This document shows positions 36,931-49,369 of a stretch of DNA of 64,000 nucleotides, piece by piece. Both the position numbers and the translations under genes were made by a program. Positions within the stretch are counted from its first letter, which is position 1; every line of letters starts with the position of its first letter. The DNA lies in the NCBI GenBank assembly GCA_014898415.1, contig RCTD01000017.1, positions 743,001 through 807,000 on the forward strand, read 5' to 3'. This DNA is from Stromatinia cepivora (lineage: Eukaryota > Ascomycota > Leotiomycetes > Helotiales > Sclerotiniaceae). The notes below the pieces were generated by a model. It worked only from the letters and a program-made list of their open reading frames with translations, was not told where the DNA came from and ran no database searches.

Positions 36931-37297
36931 GAGGTATCGATCTGTGATGGTTCCAAATGTTGTCGTTAAACGCTTTTGTTCTCGGAAGAGAGTCCTCAAC
37001 TTTGCGATGACTGATCTCGTTTTCTTCTTTTGTATTATATAGATACGTTTTGTAGCCGCGAAAGATCTCTAGAGATAGTTGTTATATATATAATGTTTGG
37101 AATTTCGTGAGTACCTAAGGTTATCGGTGATGACAGAAAAGGGCGGTGTGGATTAAATTATCCATTCACAACCCGATCGTCTTGAACTCCTGACTTGCGT
37201 CAATTGAACAGCCTTTCGAGTGAAAGTTTTGTTGTTTCCATTTCGCTGCACGTCGATACTTTGAATCGATTGGTTCTAAGGAGAAATTTCGTAAATC

Positions 37298-39334
37298 ATG
37301 CGAGTTGAAGCTCTCTCGGATTATTCCTACACACCCCTCGACAGCTCCAAACCGTCAATCCGTCTTCTCCGTCTCCAGCGCGATGAACAAGGTTATATCA
37401 GTGGCTGGCTCGAGATCTTCTCCCTCGAGGACCCTAAATGTCCTGTTTTCAACACTCTCTCCTACGTCTGGGGCTCTAAAGTATATTCTCATAGCATCTT
37501 TATAAACGGGCGTCCATTTCCTGTACTGAGTAGCCTTCATCCATTCTTAGAAACTATCTGTGACGACCAAAACCTCAAGCAAGGCTGGTGGTGGATTGAT
37601 TCAATTTGTATTAATCAAAGTGCAGGATCGGTCGCGGAAGTGGAGCGGAATACGCAGGTCGCTATGATGAGGAGAGTTTACGAGAAATCCGAGAAAACTA
37701 TTGGCTGGCTTGGTCTGGGAGACGATGGGGGCGAGCAAGCAATATTATTTCTGAAGGTTTTAGCAACCCACAAGAAAAGACTAGATTTGCTTTATCAAAA
37801 GAGATTAGTTGGGGAGAAAGGAGATAAGGAAGAAGAGCTAGGAAAAGATTTGAGCGACAGGAGCAAATGGGCTGCTTTAGAAAAGTTGTTGTTGAGACCT
37901 TGGTGGACGAGAGTTTGGACACTTCAAGAGTATCTCGTTCCGCGAAAATTCGTATTCCAATGCGGAAATGAAATGATAGATAGAAGGAAGCTGACGCTGG
38001 CAATGAGCGCGATAAGCTCGTGCAGAAGAATTGATGAGACATTGCTGGCCCACAAAGCATTTCAAGCTCCTTGGATACGTCGCCGTGTATTGCAATGGTA
38101 TCAGAGAGGCGCTCCAATACAGTTGATAGGATTGATGGGATACATTTCGGATTACAAAGCATCTGATCCTAGAGATAGAATTTATTCTGTTCTCGGCTTG
38201 GTTGCAGATAGAGCCTTGGCTGGCCCTCCAAGATATCAGGATAGTTCTGTGAAGGTATACTCGAGCTTGGTGAAAAGTTTTGTCGAGAGCCACCAGAGTC
38301 TGGACATACTCTGCTTTGTGGATCGATTTCATGGATCAGATCATTCCGATGTCCAGCCCACGCTTCCCTCTTGGGTACCAGATTGGAGAGTTGAGGTGCA
38401 ACCATGGATGGTCCCCGCAATAGCTGCTCAGAGTGGTGCAAGACACGTCGGAAGCCTTCGCCCTCTGCTCTTCTTATATCCCGAAGGCAAAAGTCACGAT
38501 ATTTTCACTGCTGGAAAGAGCAAAGCCCCATTAACGTACAGTTTCTCTACCGATCTTCAGAAGATGACGTGCCAAGGAGTTTTTGTAGATCTTGTCGACG
38601 GTATTGGTGGCCTCAAGGTGGTCTACACAGACGAAGACGGAAAAGACGACGGAGTCGCCGAGGTGTACTCGGGTGTTGAGTCAACGACTATGCATAGAAC
38701 ATTCAAGGCTTCCTCAGCCGACACCAACTCTGCATATCGAACTGAAATAGATTCTAAACTGGCGTCTAGATACATGGATCACATATTTCGCAGCTTAATG
38801 CTGAACCGGCAAGACCGATACCTGGGCGAGGACATACCAGCCAAGGATTTTTCGTATCAAGAATTCCAAGCATTTTGTCTTGCGGCGATGGAAACACCAG
38901 TTAATGTACACCCTCTATTTCTCGATTGGTTCGAGCGTAATCGGTCGCTTCGAATAGGTTGTCACTCGCTTGAGCAGATATGTAAGGCGGCACAATCTCC
39001 GGAGTCCAAGTCCTTCACTAATGTTGATTTCATGGATATCTCAACCCACGAGAAAGTGTTTCTTTCTCGTTTTAGGGACACTACCAAATGGATGGCGCGA
39101 AGGCTCATGACTACGAATCGAAAACTTATTGGTATGGTACCATGCCGTGCGCGGAAAGGTGATCAAGTTTGGATTCTGCTTGGATGTAGTATTCCGTTAA
39201 TTTTGAGAAAGTGGGAGAATCGCGAGGGGTATCAAGTGATTGGAGAGTGTTACCTCCATGGGTATATGAATGGCGAAATTCAGGATGAAGTCACAAATGG
39301 AATAAGGAGGGTCGAGGAGATAATCTTTTTATGA
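37298..39334 (+). CDS. HET-domain (heterokaryon incompatibility-type) protein, 678 aa
   Basis: A single intact exon. The HET domain lies at about residues 20-200, with the hallmark blocks FNTLSYVWG (around 56) and WIDSICINQ (99-107), followed by RNTQVAMMRRVYEKSEKTIGWLG and a WWTRVWTLQEYLV segment. The C-terminal part (about 330-678) is unlike any domain I recognise, apart from the common HET-family layout ending in GDQVWILLG and YQVIGECYLHGYMNGE. HET proteins trigger programmed cell death when incompatible fungal individuals fuse, and many are fast-evolving NLR-like partners. Which incompatibility locus this would belong to cannot be told. It sits next to a frameshifted secreted gene and other remnants, in accessory DNA. 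Confidence 0.9.
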   Translation: MRVEALSDYSYTPLDSSKPSIRLLRLQRDEQGYISGWLEIFSLEDPKCPVFNTLSYVWGSKVYSHSIFINGRPFPVLSSLHPFLETICDDQNLKQGWWWIDSICINQSAGSVAEVERNTQVAMMRRVYEKSEKTIGWLGLGDDGGEQAILFLKVLATHKKRLDLLYQKRLVGEKGDKEEELGKDLSDRSKWAALEKLLLRPWWTRVWTLQEYLVPRKFVFQCGNEMIDRRKLTLAMSAISSCRRIDETLLAHKAFQAPWIRRRVLQWYQRGAPIQLIGLMGYISDYKASDPRDRIYSVLGLVADRALAGPPRYQDSSVKVYSSLVKSFVESHQSLDILCFVDRFHGSDHSDVQPTLPSWVPDWRVEVQPWMVPAIAAQSGARHVGSLRPLLFLYPEGKSHDIFTAGKSKAPLTYSFSTDLQKMTCQGVFVDLVDGIGGLKVVYTDEDGKDDGVAEVYSGVESTTMHRTFKASSADTNSAYRTEIDSKLASRYMDHIFRSLMLNRQDRYLGEDIPAKDFSYQEFQAFCLAAMETPVNVHPLFLDWFERNRSLRIGCHSLEQICKAAQSPESKSFTNVDFMDISTHEKVFLSRFRDTTKWMARRLMTTNRKLIGMVPCRARKGDQVWILLGCSIPLILRKWENREGYQVIGECYLHGYMNGEIQDEVTNGIRRVEEIIFL

Positions 39335-42300
39335 TAAAGAATATCAATGTTCTCACTGGCCCAGTGCAGTTCGTATTCGAAAGATCGTAAACCTTCAATA
39401 TGACATGGTAATACCAAGTGCTTTGAATCTTCAAACAAAATTCAACATTCAAATCAAACCCTCGAATGAATTGAAAGTGCCAACTAACTTGGATAAATGA
39501 AAGAATTCAAAGATCAAAGATCCTTCTTTTTCAGACTGCAATGCAATCCGGTCGGTCTATTAACCACTGAACCACAATTTGTCATTGATAACGACTGAAA
39601 TTTGGTATGTCACTTTCGGCTTTCTTTTTATTGAGGAGGAGCCTGCCTAGATGTTTGGAAAGGTGATATAGAATTTGGAATGAAAGCATTCAATGATATG
39701 AACCTTCTTTCTTCTCAAATTCTTCCAAGGAAGCCTTACTTCGTAACCGGTGAAGTTATGCGCTGTTCGGAACTCCTCACAGTGGGGCAAATACCTGTGT
39801 CTAATGCACGTACACAGTACAGTCTATGAGATATTGACGATTTCGAATCTCAGTTCATTTAAGAATAAGATAAAGAGGCGTGTAAAATAATCCTCAATCT
39901 ATTGTACTTTCGAGAATTAAAACAATCATGTAAATTCTCCACGAGTCCACAGTTTTTCATCAAACACAAGAACCTTCAACCTCCTACACGTGAGAATCAC
40001 GCCATAAACATTTACGCACGCAAAACGTCAAATCAGAACACCTAAAAAAACCCTATTCTGTCAACTCGAAAATATAAACCCTCCACCTAGGAAATTGTGG
40101 TGAGTAAGTAAGTCTTATAAATTATATAAGGCGAATGCAAGGACAACCCAAACCGGTCATCCCGTCCGACTTCGGCCATTCCACGCCCCTGGCCCATGGA
40201 ATACGTATGGGAACACAGGGACATGATTTTCTAGTGTGAAACTTGGTTTGCATGGGGTAGAGTTAGCCATGGCGCGGGATGACATGCGGGGTTCCAAAAG
40301 TAGACTCTTTGGTCTACTGAAGTCTGGTAATTATTATACTGCACGAGGAAAATAGACTGTAGATAGGAGATAAATGTTGAAACCTGGTAGCTGTTTTGTG
40401 GTTTGTTTGATATCATTTTTGTTTTTGTTTTGTCTTGTGCAGTGTATAGTTGTATAGTGTGCACATGTCGATTTATGTGATGTGCTATCCATTTGCATCC
40501 ACATTCATGTTTTGATGTCCATTTATAAACCTCGGATATTAGTCTCCTAGCTGTGCTCTGCGACTTGCTCTGTAACTCCATAACTCCATGACTCTATGAT
40601 TCCATGATTCCGCTCGGAGGATATATTGTCCCGCGTGCGTACAGTACACAATTACAATGTAAATAGCGCTTTTAGGACTTACATGTGCAATGTACCTTCT
40701 CTCTAGTCTAAGTAGTGATTTTCGTCCTGGGGATTTTGGCGAAGGGTTTTGGGGGAGTGACAATGTCCTCTGGTGTATGTGTGGTGGATTGGGAATGGCG
40801 TGGTGAGGGGATTTTATTTCGTGGAAATTGGAGACAAAGGGTAGGTCGTTAGTGTTCGTGTTTGTGCAGCAAGGTGGGTTTTGTACGAGGCAGGTATTCG
40901 GTGAGTGATGGAGGTGAACAGGATATTAGATTGAATTAAGCTCAGGGATAATCATGCACGAAAATTAAGTGAGGTTTCTGGAGTGCAAGATTCCAAAAAA
41001 CTGCTTTGTTGGCGACAGGAAGCTCAATGAAAAATCCCCGAGTCAAATGCAAAGTATCATCCGTCAACGTGTTTACCGTTCTCAGAATTCCTTCATCTGA
41101 GGGTTGAAGGTGCACAGCATTCTGCACCAAGCCTTCGTCGCAGGTTTCCCAAAATTCTTTCTTATGACGAGTAACACGAGATCCATACTTATGTTGTGTG
41201 ATGAAAACTCATCGTTGTCAAAATTTACCATCTTTCATTCCACGCTGTGTCTCTAGATCAGATGGACCACTAGGTCAGCCGTGAGGAAATAAGTGGATAT
41301 CCTTGAGGCAGTGTCTTGGAGATCAAGACTATGAATATCCCAATGCCAAGGTCTCCCTTGATAATCCAAGCACCTATTCTTCGTTCTAACAGTTGGCATG
41401 ATGCATAGAGGCATAGATGGTGAAAAGAGGTAACCCCAAAATGAGTCTATTTCCCAGTATATCCGGGATCAAGAGATATGATGATCAGATGATATGCCCC
41501 TGAGAACCAAGATAACTCAAGATAAGTATGCAACTCACGGCACACTTGTTTGTCGCATTGAGAATCTAGACCTGGAAACCTTGTGGGTATGACGATTAAC
41601 CATCTTGGCCAATTGACAAAGGCTCGGAGGAGAATGACAGTCTAGCGAAAAGTGATAGGATACGCCATACGTTAGGCTTTGAAAGCTTTACCAAAAGTGA
41701 CAAATATACAGGCTCGCCCTGCATTCGTGTTCGTGCACGTTTGATGTTTCTGAAGTACCCGCAAGTTCCCCTGAAACCTTTAAGAACATCTGCAAGAATT
41801 GAAAAAACGCAAGAAAATCGCTCTGTACATTCGTACAATAACCATCTTTCCGGTAAATTCTAGGCTAATTTCCAAACAGTTTGGAAAAGTTCAACGCATT
41901 TCCCATCGTCCTAGGAATCAAATCTTGAATGGAGCGGGGTAGCCCCGATGTTACACGCGAGTAAAGCCATCCATTTCCATCTTCGGCAGCGTACAGACCA
42001 AGCTTTCTGGGAATTACTGTAGAAGGCCACTAGATCCACCAACCCGGCGAGAGGGACCAATGAGCTCCTCAAACCACAGTAAAGTGTACACCAATTCCTT
42101 TACCGCACGAACGCATTGGAGCCGTCGGGGCTACGGTATCTTGGTATTACCGAGATCTGTGCTGTGGAAATGAATCAAGTTTTCATACTAGGTACCCGGG
42201 GTATTTTTCTGAAGGAGCGGGGAGTATTTTCAATGGCTGTCATCGTTTCATTCTTATCCGTTGACAGATGTCTGTATCTCTCTCGATAAAAAAGCCCCTG

Positions 42301-45086
42301 TTTATTTTAGCTGCAAACCCCAAGCCAAAGTAATAGAGCAAACCGGAGAGTACCGTTTGATGTCATCCACAAGCTATCTCTATCTTGGTGGTCAGCAACG
42401 AAGGAAAGATATTGGCCTCCATGCCGGATGTATGGCCAATAACCGTGTTCCTGGAGATATACTGGCTTTGTGAGCTCTGTTCAACCTGGTAGTGGCAGCA
42501 CCTTTGATTATCTTACCGAAAGTCAAACTATCTCGGTTCGTCGTGGGGAAAGGTAACATATGCTAAAGCTAATCCTCCGAATCTCCGTATGCTGCAAATT
42601 CTTTAGTTAATCCATTAAATATTACAATTTTGAAGATGCAATCTTCGAAAAAAGAAGTTTATGAATGAGATTACGATCAAGGTGGTGCCGGAAGAATTTT
42701 TTGAGCAAGTACGATATGTGGTACAAAATTGACCAGGCTCTGCTTCCGAAAAGGTTCTGTTTCTTCAGTTTCTTGTATAATTTAGGCCTCAAAGATACCG
42801 AGCACTGCATATGAGTGACCAAACAGGATTCTTTTGGTAGATGTTGTGATTATTATCTGAATGCTGCAGACCTTGGTTGTTGGCATTGTAGGTAGGTCGT
42901 TAGGTATTCTCTATGCACCTCCTTTTCATTTTCGAAAAACTAGAATTAATGACACTGATAATGATAATGATCTGATTATTCCCTGCTTCGAAACCTTTGG
43001 ATACAATTATGATTCGTCAAATTATCTCGATGATTTTAGGGAAAGATCCGTTGCTGGGGTTTCTGATAGATAGGTTGCCTCGGCATAAGTTTCTTTTCAT
43101 ATTCTCTATAACTTGTGCTGATTTAATAATTGAAATGAAGAGATTATAGCGTCATAAATGCATGTGTCTATGGTAATAGGTGACAGAAGTCGCAATAAGT
43201 GAGTCTGTGAATGCAGTAGATCGACATCGTATTGAATCATTCTGGTAGATTTATGACCTTGGCTGAAAGGTTTCTGTAACGAATGATCGAAATCCACGAT
43301 AACTTTAGGAAGAGAAGAGATATCAAAGAAGCAACAATGACAGGATATGCCCTGAAAGATCTCTCATGTCTTTCGGAGACTGTTTGTTAGTGGGCCAATG
43401 ATAGGTAATTTGTGTCTGTCACCATCTTCCGTGAAACGTGATACACTCAAACTCAGTAACGGAAAGAAAAATATTTCCATTAAGCCTTGAGCAAGGTCAC
43501 CAGCATCTGCGCTTGCCCTCCCTCCAGTGGACATAAAGAATTAAGGGAGCCGGCAACCAGAAGAATGTTCATCATGGATAGATGGCTTTCTTGCGCGACC
43601 TTGCGCAACAGATGGAGTGGTATGCTAGCGGTGTGGTGGTAAAAAGAGATGAGAGAAGAGGGGGAGGAGAGATAAGAGTAACATAAAAACTGTGATAATG
43701 GATGGTAGCGAATGAGTGGGTATTGAGTGATGATTAGATGCATCAATGGATGAAGAGTTCGGGGGTTTTAACCATGGATTATAATCGTAGTTCCTAGCCT
43801 TCTAACACCACCGCCCATCACTACCACCACCATCACCTTTTGAGTGCATCACCAGCATTACATTGCTACCTAGGTACTTTGCAGCTTTGCTGTATGTCGG
43901 AAGTATTTGATCAGGCTAGTCGGTCAACTTTTCCCTGCAATAACCAAGCCCCCAAAACCTCTTCTATTTTGGAAATCCAAAAACTCGTGAAAATTCGTCT
44001 AAAACGTTTATAAATGTAACTACGACAAGTGTAGATGGGTAATATAACGATGATATGATTATAGATGGACATTGAGAATCCTTCCCAAGCATTTCTATAT
44101 CATAATGTCGTTCCGAAAAGAATTTTGAAGTAATAGTGCGGTTATGCGGTTATGTCTTATGATTCTAGTGCTAATAGAGTGCACGGATGGAGGAGCGGGA
44201 ACTAGAACTTTAGTGGCACCTCTAAAGCTCTAACATCCACTACAAATGCAACTTAAATGTTACAATCCCGGAGATGCTTTTTAAACCGTAAAACATCACA
44301 GCTGTACCCCTCAAGCCCTGTCAAAAAAAGACCGCAATGTCAAAGCCATTCCTACCTGGCTAAGTTTTAACCAAAAAAAGAACCAAATCCTTAGCTGGCA
44401 CTTTATCCGCATGTTCAATACCGCGGAAGGCCGGGCATGTTAAATTTTTGCTGCAGTAGATTCGTCCGCCAGTCATTCTTCGTAATCCAAGACACATCCA
44501 CCAAACACACCACACTTCCTTCCCGCACGAGTAGGTATTCCAACCAACCAAACATCTTTCCATGCACGAGGTAGCGCTCACAATATCACTCACCCGGTTC
44601 CTGGGTTTTTCACAGCTTGCTAGAAGGCTCCAACCACTGCCATGCCTCCTGTCACTCCGGTGTCGTCCTCCATAGGATTTCCTATATCTCCCCACAGCTT
44701 TCCCCACGACCATCAATGAAGAGTTGCTCTCTTTTCCTCTCCATCACTTGTACTTTGAAGTTACACATATATTAGACTTGGTTCCAACGCTCATTCATGC
44801 ACTCGCAATCGGACTTCGAACAATCAAACAAATACCTTATACTGCGCCCTCCTCGGCCACAATTATATAGCACTTCATCTGTGCTTCAGCAATTACTGTC
44901 GTCATTTCCTTTCGTATCTCGAAACGTTAATGACACCTGAAGGTAGCACTTCTTCAACATCTCTATCGTCAGTTACCAAGCTCTAATATGTTAGATACTT
45001 ACTAGTAGCCTATGCAGATACCTCTACCAGATTCCAATCAATCGACCGTCTATAATATCGCGATATATTTGACAATCTCCTACAAT
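39335..45086. other. Long gene desert of about 5.7 kb
   Basis: Only scattered short frames are present, many opening at non-ATG codons, and none joins neighbours across good splice sites or shows a domain. The last 400 bases should contain the promoter and leader of the velvet gene; large upstream regions are usual for developmental regulators. A non-coding RNA cannot be excluded from sequence alone. Confidence 0.45.
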
Positions 45087-46254
45087 ATGTACCATTCGAA
45101 TCGCGACGCGCTGCCAATTTATCAGCCATCTGATGGCAGGTCCATGAGCTTTGGAGGAGAACCTCTTCCGTATCACGACAATGGCGATGACAGGGCGCAG
45201 ATGCCCAATTTCAATCCCCCACGACTCCCACCCATATCTTCATTGCTATCATCTTTACCACCGGGACAAGTTGAAGAGAGTCAGGCATTTGAGGACTCAT
45301 ATCCTCCGCCGTCGCAAGGGCCACGATCTCCAATGGCATTAGATAGGCCGATGTACCTACATCAACAAGAACGAAGTCCTCGAGAGCTTGAACGTTCTTT
45401 CAAACATTCGCAGAGCCCCCTCTCACCATACTCGACTTGTCCGCCGACGCCAATGTCAGATGTGTTCGCGACCAGGCAAGGATCTGTTGCAGCTCATCAC
45501 CATGGTCCATTTGCCCCTCCTAGGTATGTTTTTTTGGTATCCATCGCAATGGATGAAGGCTCATTATGCTCAAAGGGCCCCACAACCCCCGCTCCCACAG
45601 CCGGAATGTAGATTGGTCGTCATGCAACAACCAATTTCCGCGAGAGCTTGTGGATACGGAGACAAGGATCGTCGAATGATAGACCCGCCACCAATCCTGA
45701 CGCTTGAAGTATTTGATAAGGACACAGGCCAGGCTGTGAATCCAAAAGATAGAAAGAAGATTTTGAAGAATTTTATGCCGATAGTGCATTGCACATTATG
45801 GAACCCATATACGAATTGCGAGGACGACAAAATTGAGGGAAGTAATGACCGTCGGAACCAAAGGAGAATGGTAGGAACTATGGTCTGTAACGGTTTCAAG
45901 GCGTTAGATCCTCATGGGGATGAACGATTCTTCTTCACTTTTGCCGACTTATCCGTTCGATTCCCGGGCGACTATCGCCTCAAATTCAGATTAACATTGA
46001 TAGACCCAGCTGGGATGGGAAAGGGTCAAAGGAACGGAATCATGAGTCCACTGTTGAGCAATATTTTCAAAGTCCACAATGCCAAAGATTTTGAGGGTAT
46101 GAGACCCAGTTCGGATTTGGCAAAATCTCTTGTTAGTCAAGGGTATCCCAATATTCTCAAGATCAAGAAAGGAAATGCGAAGACAATCGCAATGGTTGGC
46201 CAAGGAGGACAGGAAGATGAGGAAGATGACGATGATGAGATGGGAGGTATGTAA
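45087..46254 (+). CDS. velC: Velvet family developmental regulator, VelC-like, 371 aa
   Basis: Exons 45087-45523 and 45576-46254, with a 52-nt intron (donor GTATGT, acceptor AAAG) joining FAPPR to APQPPLPQPECRL. The start is the ATG of MYHSNRDALP. Residues 1-155 are Pro/Ser-rich and disordered. The velvet domain (about 156-350) is uninterrupted: VMQQPISARACGYGDKDRR, DPPPILTLEV, a RRMVGTMVCNGF block, FFFTFADLSVRFPGDYRLKF and FKVHNAKDFEGM. VelB of Aspergillus carries a long insertion inside this domain, which is absent here, and VosA lacks the long N-terminus, so VelC is the best fit. Velvet proteins are NF-kappa-B-like DNA binders controlling sporulation and secondary metabolism. An acidic tail ends in MGGM; an alternative tail through a 37-nt intron is possible but too short to favour. 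Confidence 0.85.
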
Positions 46255-47292
46255 ACCAATTCTCGCTGGAAATATTGATGAAGAACCGGCCCCAAGTCTA
46301 GTGAATGGTGGCTCGGATTGTGAGGATGAAGACTTATGAATTCTGATTTTTGCATCGGATTGATTGTTGGTCCATTGAAAGAAGGCGTTAGCGTCTCAAA
46401 ATGGTTGCTTTTGCGATGATGATATTTGGGCAACCATATGACTTTATGAAATTATGAGAAGCAAGGGCATTGGCATTAGCATTGGGCTGTACTGATAAAT
46501 TGTACTGGCTTTTGAGGGAATCTTTGGTATCATGATCAAACTTCACCCCCAAGTTTTGCATTTTAACAAATTGTTATTATAGCAATGGATGGATGATATA
46601 GCAATGAATCTAAATATATACCAAGTAGCAATTAAAAATGATATGTTTATTTACTTCCTTCCCCCCCCCCTCCACCCCCCCTTTTTTTTTCTTCTTCTCT
46701 CGAGTTAGTTCTAGCTACCTATATAGCTACTTATTTAGCTATCTATTTAGCTACCTAACTACCTAAGAGCTAATCAGATATCTGAACTAATCTAGGCAAC
46801 CTTGAATCCTCCACCTACTGATCACAATATTGGAAATTCGTTTTCCCTTGAGGTGTTCCTAATTATCTATTATCTGCTTGTCTATCAAACTATTCCGATA
46901 TCTAAGTAAAGATCTAAACAATTTGAGATAGATGATCTACTATATTAATAGCAATATTAGATTCCCGATTTTTGTGAAACTAGTTATAGTTATCCCCTTC
47001 TATCTATCAATTCATATATCTAACTCTTTAAATACATGGATACTCGTACCTAGATTCAGACAACTTTGAATCCTTTGATCAATCATAAACAAGGCTGAAG
47101 AACGGGAAAAGGCTGAGATCCACAAATAATCATCAACCCCACTAATCAAATCCAAGATAGGATTAGCTCAAGGCAACCCCCACCACCAAAAACTTTAAAC
47201 TTTCAATTCAGATTTTCCTTTTCCTTTTCCTTTCCTCCTTCCCTCTGGCATAAGCCAGGAAGGGTACCATAAATTTCGTTAAGTTTCTCAAG
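46255..47292. other. Intergenic with AGCTA-type degenerate repeats
   Basis: The 3' flank of the velvet gene is followed by C and T homopolymer runs (46662-46690). An imperfect tandem tract of units like 'tagctacctatt' lies at about 46711-46770. Pyrimidine-rich leader DNA of CTP synthase sits at the right end (47213-47243). No gene is seen. Confidence 0.5.
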
Positions 47293-49369
47293 ATGAAGTA
47301 CGTTCTTGTATCTGGAGGTATGTATATGAGTCTATTTGTCTTGCTGTTGAATCGAAGAAAAGTATGATTTAACATGAATTTTAGGTGTGATTTCCGGCAT
47401 TGGAAAGGGCGTCATCGGTATGTTTCAACGCGAATTATAGGGAACGACGACGACGAGATATGGATGATACAAATGAAAATTGTACTGATGAAGTGGTTGC
47501 GCAACAGCCTCTTCCACCGGCTTGTTACTCAAGACAATTGGGTTAAAGATATGTTTCCCAAATATAATAAATTAGGCAGGACGCTAGGCTAACTTCGAAA
47601 GAACGTCACATCCATTAAAATTGATCCTTACATGAACGTTGATGCCGGAACCATGAACCCCCTCGAGTGCGTCTACTGTACCTATCAGCGAAAACATCAG
47701 GGTTGAGCTAATGGTCAAGTATAGGCATGGAGAAGTCTTCGTTCTTGATGATGGAGGAGAAGTCGACCTCGACCTCGGAAACTATGAGCGCTATCTCAAC
47801 ATCACACTCACTCGCGAAAACAATATTACCACGGGCAAGGTCTATCAGCATGTCATCGAACGTGAACGTAGAGGCGATTATCTCGGAAAGACTGTACAAG
47901 TTGTGCCACATTTGACCGATGCAATTCAAGATTGGATTGAGAGAGTTGCGCGAATTCCAGTTGACGATACAAAGGAGACTCCGGATGTTTGCATTATTGA
48001 ATTGGGTGGTACTGTTGGAGATATCGAGAGTGCGCCATTTATTGAGGCCATGAGACAATTGAAGAGAAGAGCGGGAAAAGGCAACTTCTTGCAAATTCAT
48101 GTTTCATTGGTGCCTGTTATTCAAGGCGAGCAGAAGACGAAGCCAACCCAACAAGCCATCAGAGACGTTGGTAGAGCTGGATTGGTTCCGGACTTGGTAA
48201 ACTCTCAAACTGAAATATGTCCAAGCTTTCGAGGCTAATTACTCCAGATTGCTTGCCGATGCGATGTTCCACTCGAAAAAAGCACTGTCGAAAAGATCGC
48301 AATGTTCTGTCAAGTTGAAAGCGAACAGGTCATTGGTGTACACAACGTCAAATCCACTTACCACGTTCCTTTACTCCTTGAACAGCAAGGTCTCATCTCG
48401 ACATTGAACAAAATCCTCAATCTCAACGAAATCCCAATGGCGAAAGCCCTTGTTGAGAAAGGTCAGAGAACATGGACTGAATGGAAATTCCTTACAACTC
48501 AGCAAGAGCGTTCATTCGAAGATGTTTCCATCGTTCTTGTAGGTAAATATACCAAGCTTCACGACTCATATCTTAGCGTCATCAAATCTCTCGAGCATTC
48601 GGCGATGCGATGCGGAAAGAAGCTTAATTTGATCTGGGTCGAAGCTGAACACCTCGAGGATGATGCTAAGCCTACCGAATTCCACAAGGCATGGCATGAG
48701 GTCTGCACTGCAGATGGTATTCTTGTCCCTGGAGGATTTGGTGATCGCGGAACAGAGGGTATGATTGCAGCTGCTAAGTGGGCACGTACCAACAAGACAC
48801 CTTATTTGGGGATCTGTCTGGGTATGCAAATTGCCGTCATCGAATTCGCTCGCAATGTCTGTGGCATCACTTCTGCTCATTCAGTTGAATTGAATGCCAA
48901 CGCATCCGATAAAGTCATTATCTACATGCCGGAGATTGACAAGGTAAACCTTGGTGGAACTATGCGTCTCGGATTACGTCCAACAGAATTCCAACCAGGC
49001 TCTGAATGGTCCCGTCTCCGTAAGCTTTATGGCGAGAAAACAGAGGTCCATGAGCGTCATCGTCATCGCTATGAAGTCAACCCCGAGTATGTTGACCGAC
49101 TACACTCTGGTGGTCTTGAATTCGTTGGAAAGGATGACAAGGGTGAGAGAATGGAGATCGTTGAAATAAAAGATCATCCTTGGTATGTAGGCGTACAATT
49201 CCACCCGGAATACCTCTCTCGAGTCTTGGCTCCAAGCAAATCATACTTGGGATTCGTAGCAGCAGCAGCAGGATGTTTGGATAAGATCACGGAGGATTGT
49301 TTGAAGGCTGAATTGGCCAACAGTGTCAATGGGAATTTGACGAATGGAATCAATGGTGTTACTATCTAA
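47293..49369 (+). CDS. CTP synthase, 584 aa, with an AT-AC intron
   Basis: Six exons: 47293-47317, 47385-47417, 47508-47548, 47605-47666, 47725-48196 and 48248-49369. Phases agree throughout for 585 codons. The first four are micro-exons of 25, 33, 41 and 62 nt encoding [31 protein letters not shown] and [21 protein letters not shown]. The N-terminal amidoligase part has the P-loop-like [11 protein letters not shown] and [10 protein letters not shown]. The C-terminal glutaminase has VPGGFGDRG, catalytic Cys401 in LGICLGMQ, and the His530/Glu532 pair in QFHPE. The enzyme makes CTP from UTP, ATP and glutamine, the last step of pyrimidine nucleotide synthesis, and polymerises into cytoplasmic filaments. 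The third intron has no workable GT-AG solution; AT-AC boundaries restore the conserved [12 protein letters not shown] exactly. Confidence 0.93.
47549..47604 (+). other. Candidate AT-AC intron in CTP synthase
   Basis: This 56-nt intron begins ATATGT and ends GAAC. A branch-like GGCTAAC sits about 15 nt before the 3' end. The donor is an ordinary GTATGT with the first G changed to A, and the acceptor AG is changed to AC, the combination known from U2-type AT-AC introns. The U12 donor consensus ATATCCTT is not present. No in-frame GT-AG pair connects the same exons. Confidence 0.7.

Noticed and set aside
39335..45086. Several frames of 60-118 codons in the gene desert (for example 40231-40581, 44360-44716)
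   Set aside because: They start at non-ATG codons or have atypical composition, and they lack splice partners or recognisable motifs.
47541..47604. GT-AG alternatives for the third CTP synthase intron
   Set aside because: Using GT at 47542 gives phase 2, and every AG nearby yields a wrong frame or a TAA; AAG at 47548 with acceptor AG at 47601 would add an extra Asn and still lack a GT donor.
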